Positions 23,196 to 32,652 of a DNA stretch of 55,377 nucleotides are shown here, in pieces. How positions within the stretch are numbered: the first letter of the stretch is position 1; every line of letters begins with the position of its first letter. Source of the stretch: UBA6918 sp040754425 (GTDB lineage Bacteria; Pseudomonadota; Gammaproteobacteria; Burkholderiales; Thiobacillaceae); contig JBFMCR010000011.1 of the NCBI GenBank assembly GCA_040754425.1, forward strand, positions 1 through 55,377, given 5' to 3'. The notes under the pieces were generated by a model. The model was not told where the DNA came from. It searched no databases and saw nothing but the letters and a program-made list of their open reading frames with translations. The position numbers and the translations under genes are program-made.

Positions 23196-25979
23196 ATGGC
23201 CGACTACAAAGACACCCTGAACCTGCCCGACACGCCCTTCCCCATGCGCGGCGACTTGGCCCGCCGCGAGCCGGGCTGGGTCAGGCAGTGGCAGGAAAGA
23301 AATCTCTACCGCCGCATCCGCGACAAGGCTGCCGGACGCCCCAAGTTCATCCTGCACGACGGCCCGCCCTACGCCAACGGCGACATCCACATCGGTCACG
23401 CGGTGAACAAGATCCTAAAGGACATCATCGTCAAGTCCAAAACCCTTGCGGGATTCGACGCGCCCTACGTGCCGGGCTGGGACTGCCACGGCCTGCCGAT
23501 CGAATTGCAGGTGGAAAAAACCCACGGCAAGAACCTGCCGCCGGCCGAATTCCGCGAGCTGTGCCGCGAATATGCCGCGAGCCAGATCGAGCGCCAGAAG
23601 GCCGACTTCATCCGCCTGGGCGTGCTGGGCGACTGGGAAAATCCCTACCGCACCATGGACTTCAAGTTCGAGGCCGACATCATCCGCGTGCTGGCCGACA
23701 TCCAGAAGGCCGGTTATCTTTACCAGGGCGCCAAGCCCGTGCACTGGTGCGTGGACTGCGGCTCGGCGCTGGCCGAAGCCGAGGTCGAGTACGAAGACAA
23801 GATTTCGCCTGCCATCGACGTCGCCTTCCGGGTGGTGGACAAGGAAGAACTCGCCAGGCGCCTGCACGTCGCACTGCCCGACAAGCCGGTGTACGCCGTG
23901 ATCTGGACCACCACGCCGTGGACCCTGCCCGCCAACCGGGCCGTGGCGCTGCATCCCGAGTTCGCCTACGAACTGCACGACACCGACAAGGGCGTGCTGA
24001 TCTTGGCGCGCGATCTCGCACTCTCTGCCCTCGATCGCTTCAAGCTGGTGAGCAATGTGCTGACCGATTTCCCCGGCAAGGTGCTGGAAGGCCTGCAATT
24101 GCAGCATCCTTTCTACGACCGCAAGGTGCCGGTGATCCTCGCCGACTTCGTTACCCTGGACACCGGCACGGGCCAGGTGCACATCGCCCCGGGCCACGGC
24201 CACGACGACTATCTCGCCGGCCTGAAATACGGCCTCGAGGTCGACAACCCCGTGGGCGACGACGGCAGGTTCTACGCCGACACGCCGCTTCTGGGCGGAC
24301 AGAGCATCTGGGACGGCAACGAGACGGTGCTGGAAATCCTGACCAACAATGGCGCCCTGCTCGCGCAGGCCAAGCTGCAGCACAGCTATCCGCACTGCTG
24401 GCGGCACAAGACGCCGATCATTTTCCGCGCGACAAGGCAGTGGTTCATCGGCATGGATGTCGTGGGTCAGGATTCAGGGATCAGGGATCAGAAAACGCTG
24501 CGCGAGTTAGCGATGCAGGCGGTCGAACAAACCCGGTTCTTTCCAAGCTGGGGCCGCGCGCGCCTGCAAGCCATGATGAAGAACCGCCCCGACTGGTGCA
24601 TCTCGCGCCAGCGCAGCTGGGGCGTGCCGATTCCGTTCTTCACGCACAGGCAGACGGGAGAGCTGCACCCGCGCACGCCGGAACTCGTCGAGGAAGTGGC
24701 AAAACGCGTGGAGAAAGCCGGCATCGAAGCCTGGTTCGGCCTCGATGCGGCCGAACTCATCGGCGCGGATGCCGCGCACTACGACAAATCCGGCCACACG
24801 CTGGACGTGTGGTTCGATTCGGGCAGCACCCATGCCTGCGTGCTCAAGCGGCGCCCCGAACTGGCCCACCCGGCCGATCTTTATCTCGAAGGCTCGGACC
24901 AGCACCGCGGCTGGTTCCAGAGCTCGCTTTTGACCGGCTGTGCAACGGACGGCCATGCGCCCTACCGCGCCCTCCTCACCCACGGCTTCGTGGTCGACGG
25001 CCAGGGCCGCAAGATGAGCAAGTCCAGGGGCAACGTGATCGCGCCGCAGAAAGTCATGGACCAGTACGGCGCCGACATCCTGCGCCTGTGGGTGGCGACC
25101 ACCGACTATTCCGGCGAGCTGTCCATCTCCGACGAGATTCTCAAGCGCGTGGTGGAAAGCTATCGGCGTCTCAGAAACACCCTGCGCTTTTTGCTCGCCA
25201 ATACCGACGATTTCGATGCCAAGGCCAACGCCTTGCCGGTCGACGAGTGGCTGGAAATCGATCGCTATGCGCTGGCCATGACGCGCAGGCTGCAGGAAGA
25301 ACTCACCGCGCACTACGCCGCCTACGAGTTCCACCTCGTCGCGCAAAAGCTGCAGAGCTTCTGTTCCGAAGACCTCGGCGGCTTCTACCTCGACATCCTC
25401 AAGGACCGCCTCTACACCACGGCCAGGGATTCCAGGGCGCGGCGCGCCGCGCAGAACGCGCTCTACCATATCACCCATGCGCTCACCCGGCTGATGGCGC
25501 CGATTCTTTCCTTCACCGGCGAGGAAGTATACGCCGTGCTGGGCAAGAAGGCCGACGACAGTGTGTTCTTCCACACTTGGCATGCGCTGCCGCAACAGGC
25601 TGACGAGCCCGCCCTGCTCGCCCGCTGGGGGCTGATCCGCGACTACCGCGCGCAAGTGCTCAAGGAACTGGAAAACGCCCGCAGCGCAGGCCAGATCGGC
25701 TCCTCGCTGCAGGCCGAGGTGATTTTGCACGTACAACCCGAGATTCACGCCCTGCTGGCTTCGCTGGGTGACGATCTGCGTTTCGTGTTGATCACGTCGA
25801 AAGTGGAACTGGTGCCGGCCGAGGAAAACCGCATCCTCGTCATCGCCTCGGGACATCCCAAGTGCGAGCGCTGCTGGCACTACCGCGCGGATGTCGGAGC
25901 CGACCCCGCGCATCCGCAGTTGTGCGGCCGCTGCGTGAGCAACCTTTTCGGCTCCGGCGAGGTGCGCACGCATGCTTAA
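23196..25979 (+). CDS. ileS: Isoleucyl-tRNA synthetase
   Basis: 927 residues, class Ia. HIGH motif in PPYANGDIHIGHA, KMSKS motif KMSKSRG, editing domain with TTPWTLPANRAV, and C-terminal zinc site CERCWHYRADVG...CGRC. ATG 23196 follows the ribF stop by four bases; the open frame upstream is ribF in another frame. A short loop near residues 422-435 (VVGQDSGIRDQKT) is encoded by degenerate tandem GGATCAG heptamers (24466-24492), an in-frame mini-repeat at a position where the family is variable. Confidence 0.97.
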   Translation: MADYKDTLNLPDTPFPMRGDLARREPGWVRQWQERNLYRRIRDKAAGRPKFILHDGPPYANGDIHIGHAVNKILKDIIVKSKTLAGFDAPYVPGWDCHGLPIELQVEKTHGKNLPPAEFRELCREYAASQIERQKADFIRLGVLGDWENPYRTMDFKFEADIIRVLADIQKAGYLYQGAKPVHWCVDCGSALAEAEVEYEDKISPAIDVAFRVVDKEELARRLHVALPDKPVYAVIWTTTPWTLPANRAVALHPEFAYELHDTDKGVLILARDLALSALDRFKLVSNVLTDFPGKVLEGLQLQHPFYDRKVPVILADFVTLDTGTGQVHIAPGHGHDDYLAGLKYGLEVDNPVGDDGRFYADTPLLGGQSIWDGNETVLEILTNNGALLAQAKLQHSYPHCWRHKTPIIFRATRQWFIGMDVVGQDSGIRDQKTLRELAMQAVEQTRFFPSWGRARLQAMMKNRPDWCISRQRSWGVPIPFFTHRQTGELHPRTPELVEEVAKRVEKAGIEAWFGLDAAELIGADAAHYDKSGHTLDVWFDSGSTHACVLKRRPELAHPADLYLEGSDQHRGWFQSSLLTGCATDGHAPYRALLTHGFVVDGQGRKMSKSRGNVIAPQKVMDQYGADILRLWVATTDYSGELSISDEILKRVVESYRRLRNTLRFLLANTDDFDAKANALPVDEWLEIDRYALAMTRRLQEELTAHYAAYEFHLVAQKLQSFCSEDLGGFYLDILKDRLYTTARDSRARRAAQNALYHITHALTRLMAPILSFTGEEVYAVLGKKADDSVFFHTWHALPQQADEPALLARWGLIRDYRAQVLKELENARSAGQIGSSLQAEVILHVQPEIHALLASLGDDLRFVLITSKVELVPAEENRILVIASGHPKCERCWHYRADVGADPAHPQLCGRCVSNLFGSGEVRTHA

Positions 25980-26430
25980 GTGGTTGTGGATTTCGGCCCT
26001 GGTCTTCGCCGTGGACCAGACCACCAAGTGGGCGATCTTGCTGGGCATGGAATATCACGCCATGATCCCGGTGCTGCCCGTGTTCAGTATCGTACACGTG
26101 CACAATACCGGCGCCGCCTTCAGTTTCCTGGCCGATGCCGGCGGCTGGCAGCGCTGGTTCTTCCTCGGCATCGGCATCGCCGCCAGCGCCTTCATCCTGC
26201 ACCTGCTCGGAAAACACCGGAAAGATGCGCTCATGTGTGTCGGCCTCACACTCATCCTGGGCGGCGCACTCGGCAACGTGTTCGATCGCGTCTGGCACGG
26301 TTTCGTGGTGGACTTCCTCTACTTCCACTATCAGAGCCATGCCTTTCCCGCCTTCAACGTGGCCGATTCCGCCATCACCGTCGGCGCGGGTCTTTTGATC
26401 TGGGACAGCCTGAGGCGCAAACCGGCATGA
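25972..26430 (+). CDS. lspA: Lipoprotein signal peptidase
   Basis: 152 residues, four membrane helices. Cleaves lipoprotein signal peptides. Catalytic aspartates in GNVFDRVWHG and FNVADSAI; VHVHNTGAAFSFLADAGGWQ is the other signature. Overlaps the ileS end by eight bases and the fkpB start by four. Confidence 0.96.
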   Translation: MLKWLWISALVFAVDQTTKWAILLGMEYHAMIPVLPVFSIVHVHNTGAAFSFLADAGGWQRWFFLGIGIAASAFILHLLGKHRKDALMCVGLTLILGGALGNVFDRVWHGFVVDFLYFHYQSHAFPAFNVADSAITVGAGLLIWDSLRRKPA

Positions 26431-26864
26431 ACGAGTCCGCCGTCGCCTACGGCGACACCATCCAGCTACGCTATGCCATCCGTTTCCGCAACGGCGACGA
26501 GATCGTGTCCAATTTCGAGGAAGCCGAGCCCGATACGCTCACCCTCGGCGACGGCACCCTGGCGCAGTCCCTCGAACAATGGCTGATCGGCTTGAAGCCC
26601 GGCGAACGCCATGTCTTCCTGCTGGAACCGTGGCAGGCCTTCGGCATCGGCAGCGAGGAAATGGTGCAAACCCTCGATCCACAGGACATTCCCCCCGGCA
26701 TGCAGCTTGAACCCGGCACCCTGGTCGAGTTCGAGTTGCCCAACGGCCAGACCCTGGCCGGCAGCATTCTTGAAGTCACGCCCGAAGGCATCAAGGTCGA
26801 CTTCAATCACCCTCTGGCCGACTGCCCGGTGGAATTCGAGGTGGAAGTCGTTCGCATCCTATAG
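26427..26864 (+). CDS. fkpB: FKBP-type peptidyl-prolyl isomerase (SlpA/FkpB)
   Basis: 145 residues. SlyD-like FKBP with an inserted flap: N-terminal AVAYGDTIQLRYAIRFRNGDE, LIGLKPGERHVFLLEPWQAFG. ATG overlaps the lspA stop (ATGA). In many relatives ispH follows; here it does not, so the series ends with this gene. Confidence 0.93.
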   Translation: MNESAVAYGDTIQLRYAIRFRNGDEIVSNFEEAEPDTLTLGDGTLAQSLEQWLIGLKPGERHVFLLEPWQAFGIGSEEMVQTLDPQDIPPGMQLEPGTLVEFELPNGQTLAGSILEVTPEGIKVDFNHPLADCPVEFEVEVVRIL

Positions 26865-26997
26865 CCTACCCACCTTGTCAAAAGGGGGAGGCGGGGAAAA
26901 ATTTTCTTCCTCGCAACATACTTAAACATTTAGTTCATACTCTTATAGAGGGACGCGCCCTGCCGCGCCGATTGCCAACCCAAACACGGGAGAAAAC

Positions 26998-27288
26998 ATG
27001 ACCACGCGCAACGAATACATCGAACAATTGAAAAACAACCTGGACAAGTGGAATGCCGAACTCGCCAAGTGGGAAGAGAAAGCCCGCGGCGCGAAAACCG
27101 ACCTCAAGATCGAATACGAAATGCGCCTTGACGCCCTGCGCAAGCAGCGTGACCAAGCCACCGCCAAGCTCAAGGAAGTACAGGCCAGCAGCGGCGAAGC
27201 CTGGCAAGAGCTGAAAGCCGGCGCCGATACCGCCTGGGCCGCCATGCGCGAAGCCTTTGACAAGGCCAGAGCCCACTTCCAGAAGTAG
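26998..27288 (+). CDS. Small coiled-coil protein
   Basis: 96 residues, almost entirely charged helix (EQLKNNLDKWNAELAKWEEK; heptad-like to about residue 60), no signal peptide, no cysteine. Similar small coiled-coil proteins (sll1863-like) occur near stress genes, but no function is assigned. GGGAGA precedes the ATG. Stands alone between fkpB and the deacetylase gene, with its own A/T-rich upstream region. Confidence 0.75.
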   Translation: MTTRNEYIEQLKNNLDKWNAELAKWEEKARGAKTDLKIEYEMRLDALRKQRDQATAKLKEVQASSGEAWQELKAGADTAWAAMREAFDKARAHFQK

Positions 27289-27333
27289 CTTCGACACATT
27301 CGGCATGTGCAATGAGGCATGCCGATGTATTTG

Positions 27334-28257
27334 TCACAGATCGCACAATGCCTTGATGTGCGCCGTCGCGCTGCGCCCCAGCGCATGCAGTTCGTAGCCG
27401 CCCTCCAGGGTCGAAACCACGCGGCTGTTGGCGTAGGCGGCGGCGATTTTCCTGACCTCCCGGGTAATCCAGGCGTAATCCGCTTCCACCAGCCCGAGGC
27501 TGGCCATGTCGTCATCGCGGTGCGCGTCGAAGCCGGCGCAGATGTAGATCATCTGCGGTTTGAAGGCATTGAGCGCGGGCAGGAATTTCTCCGTGAACGC
27601 CGCGCGATACGCGGCCCCGTCCGTATAGGCCGGCAGCGGCAAGGGGATGATGTGCTCGCTCACGGTATCGGCCCCGCTGTGCGGGTAGTACGGATGCTGA
27701 AAGCTCGAACACAGCATGACGCGCGGATCGTCCCTGAAAATGGCTTCGGTGCCGTTGCCGTGGTGCACGTCGAAGTCGACGATGGCCACGCGTTCCAGGT
27801 CGTGATGCTCGAGGGCGTGGGCTGCGCCGACGGCAACGTTGTTGAAAATGCAGAACCCCATGGATCGATCGCGGGTGGCATGGTGGCCGGGAGGGCGCAC
27901 GTTGCAAAAGGCATTTTCCGCACCCCCCCGCATGACCAGGTCGGTGGCCAGTACCAGGGCGCCGGCGGCGCGCAGGGCGGCCTCCCAGCTGTGCGGGTTC
28001 ATCCAGGTGTCGGGGTCGAGCATGGCCAGACCCTCGGCCGGGGTGCTGGCCTCGATGTCGCTGATGTAGTCGGCGCTGTGCACGCGCTCGAGCTGTTCGC
28101 GCGTGGCGCGCGGCGCATCATGGTGCTGCAGCAGGCCGAAAATGTGGGAGGCGATGAGCTGATCCTCGATGGCCTTGATGCGCGCCGGGCACTCGGGATG
28201 GCCGCGCCCCATGTCGTGCAACAGACAGGCGGGATGGGTGATGTAGGCGGTTTGCAT
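27334..28257 (-). CDS. HDAC-family deacetylase (acetoin-utilisation type)
   Basis: 307 residues. Class II-like histone-deacetylase fold. Zinc and catalytic motifs: RPPGHHATRDRSMGFCIFNN, VDFDVHHGNGTEAIF and AGFDAHRDD. Bacterial members deacetylate protein lysines, polyamines or other amides; substrate is not determined by sequence. Start at 28257 gives the family N-terminus (TAYITHPACLLHDMGRGHPE); the ribosome site is weak. It is divergent from the acetyltransferase gene at 28388, which suggests an opposed pair. Confidence 0.92.
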   Translation of the reverse strand: MQTAYITHPACLLHDMGRGHPECPARIKAIEDQLIASHIFGLLQHHDAPRATREQLERVHSADYISDIEASTPAEGLAMLDPDTWMNPHSWEAALRAAGALVLATDLVMRGGAENAFCNVRPPGHHATRDRSMGFCIFNNVAVGAAHALEHHDLERVAIVDFDVHHGNGTEAIFRDDPRVMLCSSFQHPYYPHSGADTVSEHIIPLPLPAYTDGAAYRAAFTEKFLPALNAFKPQMIYICAGFDAHRDDDMASLGLVEADYAWITREVRKIAAAYANSRVVSTLEGGYELHALGRSATAHIKALCDL

Positions 28258-28387
28258 GTGGCAGGGATCGTTCGGGTTCGCTTGACTCAAGTACCAAGTA
28301 TAGGGCGTGCGGCGTGCGGCGTTCATTGCCATGTTGTAAGCTGAAAATGTTAAGGTAAACGCCAGCCCACAGGAACACGTCCGCGTC

Positions 28388-31063
28388 ATGAGTCAGCATT
28401 ATCTGAGCCCCCTCTTTTCCCCGCGTTCGGTGGCCGTCATCGGCGCAAGCGAGCGTGCGGAGTCGGTCGGCGCAGTGATTTTCAAGAACATGCTGGAAGG
28501 GGGCTACCAAGGCAAGCTTTTCGCCATCAACCCGCGCCACGTCACCATCCAGGGCCAGCGTGCCTATCCCGACATCGAGTCGACCGGGGAGAGGATCGAT
28601 CTGGCCGTGATCGCCACCCGTGCGCACACCGTGCCCGACATCATCGAGGCCTGCGGCCGGCACGGGGTGAAGTCCGCGGTCATCCTGTCGGCGGGATTCG
28701 GCGAAGGCGGGCCGGAAGGCCGCGCACTGGAAAAACAGGTATTGGAAATCGCACGGCGTTACGGCGTCAGACTGGTGGGGCCGAACTGCCTGGGCGTCAT
28801 GCGTCCTTCCATCGGGCTCAATGCCACCTTCGGCAACGGCGGCGCCAAGCCCGGCAACCTGGCGCTGGTATCGCAATCGGGCGCCCTGTGCACCGCCATC
28901 CTCGACTGGGCACAGCCCAATGATGTCGGTTTTTCCAGCATCATTTCCATGGGCACCTCGGCGGACGTCGATTTCGGCGAGATTCTCGACTACCTGGTGT
29001 CGGATGCGCAGACCGAAAGCATCCTGCTCTACATCGAGGGCATCCGCCAGGCGCGCAGCTTCATGAGCGCACTGCGCGCGGCTGCGCGCACCAAGCCGGT
29101 GTTCCTGCTGAAAGTCGGCCGCCACGAGGCCGGCTCCAAGGCGGCCCTGTCGCATACCGGCGCGCTGGTGGGCGCGGACGACGTGTTTGACGCCGCCATC
29201 CGCCGCGCCGGCGCGGTGCGGGTATCGAGCGTGGTACAGCTCTTCGCCGCGGCCAAGGCGCTGTCCACGCGCTTTCGTCCCACCGGCAACCATCTGGCCA
29301 TCGTCACCAACGGCGGCGGCCCGGCGGTGATGGCGAGCGACCGCGCGGCCGATCTCGGCCTGTCGCTGGCCCAGCTCACGGAAGACACCCTGCGCAAGCT
29401 GGATGCGGTGCTGCCGCCCACCTGGTCGCATGCCAACCCGGTGGACATCATCGGCGACGCCAACGCCGAGCGTTACCGCAATGCCATCACCGCCTGCATG
29501 CAGGACCCCAATGTCGACGGCGTCATGGTGATCCTGACCCCGCAGGCCATGACCAATCCGCTGGCCGTGGCCGAGGCGGTAATCGAGGTGGCCGGCCAGT
29601 TCAACAAGCCGCTCCTGACCTGCTGGATGGGCGACACCCAGGTGGCTTCCAGTCGCGAAGCCTTCGCCAAAACCGGCATTCCCAGCTTCCGCACGCCGGA
29701 GCCGGCAGTGGAAGTGTTCTCCTACATCTCGGCCTATTACCAGAACCAGAAGCTCCTGATGCAGGCGCCCGGCCCGCTGTCGCATCATTCCGTACCGGAC
29801 GTCGAAGGCGCGCGCCTTTTGATCGAAAATGCGCTGGCCGAGCACCGCAGGATGCTGAGCGAAATGGAATCGAAGGCGGTGCTGGCGGCGTTTCGCATAC
29901 CCATCGCGCGCTCGATGGTGGCGCGCTCGCCCAACGAGGCGCTGCTGCTGGCCGAGGAACTGGGCATGCCGGTGGCGATGAAGATCAATTCCCCCGACAT
30001 CACGCACAAGTCCGACGCCGGCGGCATCCGCCTCAATCTCGGCAACGCCCAGGCGGTGCGCGCGGGCTACCGCGAAATCATCGAATCGGTAAAGGAAAAC
30101 CGCCCCGGCGCGCGCATCGACGGCGTGGTGATCGAGCCCATGATCCTCAAACCCAACGGGCGCGAGCTGATGGTGGGCGTGACCAGCGACCCGGTATTCG
30201 GGCCGGTGATCACCTTCGGCGCCGGCGGCGTCATGGTGGAGGTCCTGGGCGACCGCTCGGTGGCACTGCCGCCCTTGAACAGCTACCTCGTGCGCAACAT
30301 GATCCAGGGCACGCATGTGGCGCGCCTCCTGAAGCAGTTCCGCCACATGCCGCCGGTAGAGATGGCTGCGCTGGAAGGCGTGCTCCTGCGCCTCTCGGAA
30401 ATGGTATGCGAACTGCCGCACATCCGCGAGATGGACATCAACCCGCTGATCGTGGACGAGAACGGCGTCATTGCGGTGGACGCGCGCATCGAAGTGGCCT
30501 ATCCGCCGGCCGGCGCCGAGCGCTACGCGCACATGGCCATCCACCCCTACCCCGCGCATCTGGTACGCACGGTGCAGTTGCCGGACGGCATCGATATCAG
30601 GATCCGCCCCATCCGTCCGGAGGACGCCGAGATCGAACAGGCTTTCGTGCGCGGCCTGTCGGACGAGTCGAAATATTTCCGCTTCGTCAGTGCGCTGCAG
30701 GAGCTTTCCCCTTCCATGCTGGCGCGCTTCACCCAGATCGACTACGACCGCGAAATGGCACTCGTCGCCGTGCTGGAGAATAACGGCAAGGAAACCGAAA
30801 TCGGCGTGGTGCGCTACATCATCAATCCGGACGGCGAATCCTGCGAATTCGCCCTGGTCGTGGCCGACGCCTGGCAGCACAAGGGCATCGGTCACCGCCT
30901 GATGGAAGCCCTCATCGACATCGCGCGCGACAAGGGCCTGAAAACCATGGAAGGCGAAGTGATGGGCAGCAACCGCAACATGCTGGGACTGGTGACGAGC
31001 ATGGGCTTTGACATCGGCGAAGGAGAAGAACCGTCGATCAGGAAAGTGGTAAAGCGGATATAG
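28388..31063 (+). CDS. Acyl-CoA synthetase (ADP-type) / GNAT fusion, Pat-like
   Basis: 891 residues. Residues 1 to about 700 are the NDP-forming acetyl-CoA synthetase modules (PRSVAVIGASERAESVGAVI; SQSGALCTAILDWA; ATP-grasp region with SPDITHKSDAGGIRLNL). The last 160 residues are a GNAT acetyltransferase (RPIRPEDAEIEQAFVRGL; acetyl-CoA loop QHKGIGHRLM). This is the architecture of protein lysine acetyltransferases Pat/Pka that inactivate acyl-CoA synthetases; the synthetase part is often inactive, and the phosphohistidine residue was not verified here. Divergent from an HDAC-type gene. Confidence 0.92.
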   Translation: MSQHYLSPLFSPRSVAVIGASERAESVGAVIFKNMLEGGYQGKLFAINPRHVTIQGQRAYPDIESTGERIDLAVIATRAHTVPDIIEACGRHGVKSAVILSAGFGEGGPEGRALEKQVLEIARRYGVRLVGPNCLGVMRPSIGLNATFGNGGAKPGNLALVSQSGALCTAILDWAQPNDVGFSSIISMGTSADVDFGEILDYLVSDAQTESILLYIEGIRQARSFMSALRAAARTKPVFLLKVGRHEAGSKAALSHTGALVGADDVFDAAIRRAGAVRVSSVVQLFAAAKALSTRFRPTGNHLAIVTNGGGPAVMASDRAADLGLSLAQLTEDTLRKLDAVLPPTWSHANPVDIIGDANAERYRNAITACMQDPNVDGVMVILTPQAMTNPLAVAEAVIEVAGQFNKPLLTCWMGDTQVASSREAFAKTGIPSFRTPEPAVEVFSYISAYYQNQKLLMQAPGPLSHHSVPDVEGARLLIENALAEHRRMLSEMESKAVLAAFRIPIARSMVARSPNEALLLAEELGMPVAMKINSPDITHKSDAGGIRLNLGNAQAVRAGYREIIESVKENRPGARIDGVVIEPMILKPNGRELMVGVTSDPVFGPVITFGAGGVMVEVLGDRSVALPPLNSYLVRNMIQGTHVARLLKQFRHMPPVEMAALEGVLLRLSEMVCELPHIREMDINPLIVDENGVIAVDARIEVAYPPAGAERYAHMAIHPYPAHLVRTVQLPDGIDIRIRPIRPEDAEIEQAFVRGLSDESKYFRFVSALQELSPSMLARFTQIDYDREMALVAVLENNGKETEIGVVRYIINPDGESCEFALVVADAWQHKGIGHRLMEALIDIARDKGLKTMEGEVMGSNRNMLGLVTSMGFDIGEGEEPSIRKVVKRI

Positions 31064-31327
31064 CGGCATGACGCCCGCATGCGGGCCACCAATTGCAAGG
31101 CCCATTGCAAACCCGGCGCCACGCACTAGTCTTGAATTTGAATTTGTTATTTGCCGGCGCGGCAGGCGCAAAGGAGGGATTTGGCTGCTGACCGGCAACC
31201 GCGGCGCTCCGGCGCGCAACCGGCCGAAACGAAACCCGAAGCGGGCCCGATTGGCACGATGACATGCAACGCTGAAACCAGCGCCAGGTGCCCGAAACCC
31301 ACCACAACCCGAAAGAGGCGTTACGAC
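31064..31327 (+). promoter_or_regulatory. GC-rich leader of the aldolase gene, possibly structured
   Basis: 264 bases. Holds a GCCCGCATGCGGGC palindrome (31073-31086) near the Pat-like stop, then a long purine-pyrimidine patterned stretch with possible stems: CCGGC (31192) with GCCGG-like partners, and GGCAC (31253) with GTGCC (31288) enclosing GCTG-AAAC-CAGC. It resembles a structured 5' leader but fits no riboswitch class I can defend. No coding sequence seen. Confidence 0.3.
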
Positions 31328-32344
31328 ATGAACACACAGACCGAACTGCAGTCCACCATTGCCGACCTGGTGCAGCGCGGCAAGGGCATACTGGCGGCGG
31401 ACGAGAGCACGCCGACCATTACCAAGCGCTTTCAGGCGCTGAACATCGCCTGCAACGAGGAAACGCGCCGCGCGTATCGGCAGCTGCTGCTGTCCACCGC
31501 CGGCATCGGCGAGTTCATTGCCGGCGTGATCCTGTTCGAGGAAACCCTGGCCCAGAAGTCCGATGACGGCACTCCGCTGGTGGAGCTGGCCCGGCGCCAG
31601 GGCATCGTGCCGGGCATCAAGGTGGACAAGGGGCTGACCGCGCTGGCCAATGCTCCGGGCGACAAGATCACCCAGGGGCTGGACGGCCTCGCCGAGCGCC
31701 TTGCGGTCTACAAGGAACAGGGAGCGCGTTTCGCCAAGTGGCGGGCGGTGTACCTCATCGGCGCGGCCAACCCCACCCTCCTCGGCATCCAGGCCAATGC
31801 GGAAGTGCTCGCGCGCTACGCCGCCGTCTGCCAGGAAGCCGGTGTGGTGCCCATCGTCGAGCCCGAAGTGCTGATCGACGGCGACCACAGCATAGAGCAG
31901 AGCGAAGCAGTGATCGAGACGGTGCAGCACGAGGTGTTCCACGCCCTGAAACGCCACCGCGTGCAACTGGAATACATGATCCTCAAGCCCAGCATGGTGG
32001 TGCCCGGCAAGGCCCACGCGATAAAAGCCAGCCCGGAGGAAGTGGCGGAGCGCACAGTGCGCATCCTGCGCCGCACCGTACCGGCCGCCGTGCCCTCGAT
32101 CAACTTTCTTTCCGGCGGGCTGACGCCGCAGGAGGCCACGGCCAACCTCAACGCCATGAATGCAAACTACGCGCCCCTGCCCTGGCTGCTGTCGTTCTCC
32201 TACGCGCGCGCGCTACAGGAGCCGCCGATGGCGATGTGGGCAGGCAAGGCGGAAAATGTGCAGGCCGCGCAGCAGGCTTTTCTAAAGCGCGCACGTTTGA
32301 ATGGTCTGGCCCAGCGCGGGGAATATCAGGCCTCGATGGAATGA
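31328..32344 (+). CDS. Fructose-bisphosphate aldolase, class I
   Basis: 338 residues. Schiff-base (class I, eukaryote-like) aldolase of glycolysis and the Calvin cycle. Signatures: GILAADESTPTITKRF, VPIVEPEVLIDGDH and the Schiff-base lysine in YMILKPSMVVPG; SGGLTPQEATANL near the end. Cytoplasmic. Class I enzymes are the less common type in bacteria. GAAAGAGG lies upstream of the ATG. The frame is open upstream to 31151 but that region is not protein-like. Confidence 0.95.
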   Translation: MNTQTELQSTIADLVQRGKGILAADESTPTITKRFQALNIACNEETRRAYRQLLLSTAGIGEFIAGVILFEETLAQKSDDGTPLVELARRQGIVPGIKVDKGLTALANAPGDKITQGLDGLAERLAVYKEQGARFAKWRAVYLIGAANPTLLGIQANAEVLARYAAVCQEAGVVPIVEPEVLIDGDHSIEQSEAVIETVQHEVFHALKRHRVQLEYMILKPSMVVPGKAHAIKASPEEVAERTVRILRRTVPAAVPSINFLSGGLTPQEATANLNAMNANYAPLPWLLSFSYARALQEPPMAMWAGKAENVQAAQQAFLKRARLNGLAQRGEYQASME

Positions 32345-32400
32345 GGCTTGCGTGGCGTTTGATCGATGGCGTTGAAGGGAAACACGTTGAAAGGAAACGT

Positions 32401-32631
32401 ATGAAAACCTGGTTCCTTGCCCTGGCGTTATTGGGCGCGACTGGATTTGCGCAAGCGGATGGTATGCCGGAAGCCGCTGCAGCCGAGGCTGCTGCTGCCC
32501 AAACGCAGGCCGAAAAAAAAGCGCCGAAGCGCCCGTTCAGGCCTCAACCTCCCGGCGATCTGCGCCAATGTCTTGAACTCGGCAGCAACGAAGCCATCAT
32601 CCGCTGCGTCGAGAAACCCTCCGGGAAGTAA
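32401..32631 (+). CDS. Small periplasmic protein with a cysteine pair
   Basis: 76 residues: signal peptide 1-19 (ending FAQA), an alanine-rich linker, a basic-proline stretch (KKAPKRPFRPQPPG), and a C-terminal LRQCLELGSNEAIIRCVE with two cysteines nine residues apart... probably a disulfide helix hairpin. AAAGGA precedes the ATG. Resembles small betaproteobacterial hypothetical proteins; function unknown. Follows the aldolase by 56 bases. Confidence 0.75.
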   Translation: MKTWFLALALLGATGFAQADGMPEAAAAEAAAAQTQAEKKAPKRPFRPQPPGDLRQCLELGSNEAIIRCVEKPSGK

Positions 32632-32652
32632 TGCCTCCCTTTCCGCGACAGG

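Noticed and set aside
31165..31320. SAM-I riboswitch upstream of the aldolase (GGAGGGA and CGGCAACC words).
   Set aside because: The downstream strand that should pair with GGAGGGA is missing, there is no P1 closing stem, and an aldolase is not a SAM-regulated gene.
28118..32017. A 1,299-codon open frame on the minus strand opposite the Pat-like and aldolase genes.
   Set aside because: It is the mirror of well recognised plus-strand genes in GC-rich DNA; its translation is low-complexity His/Arg/Gly-rich with no domain.
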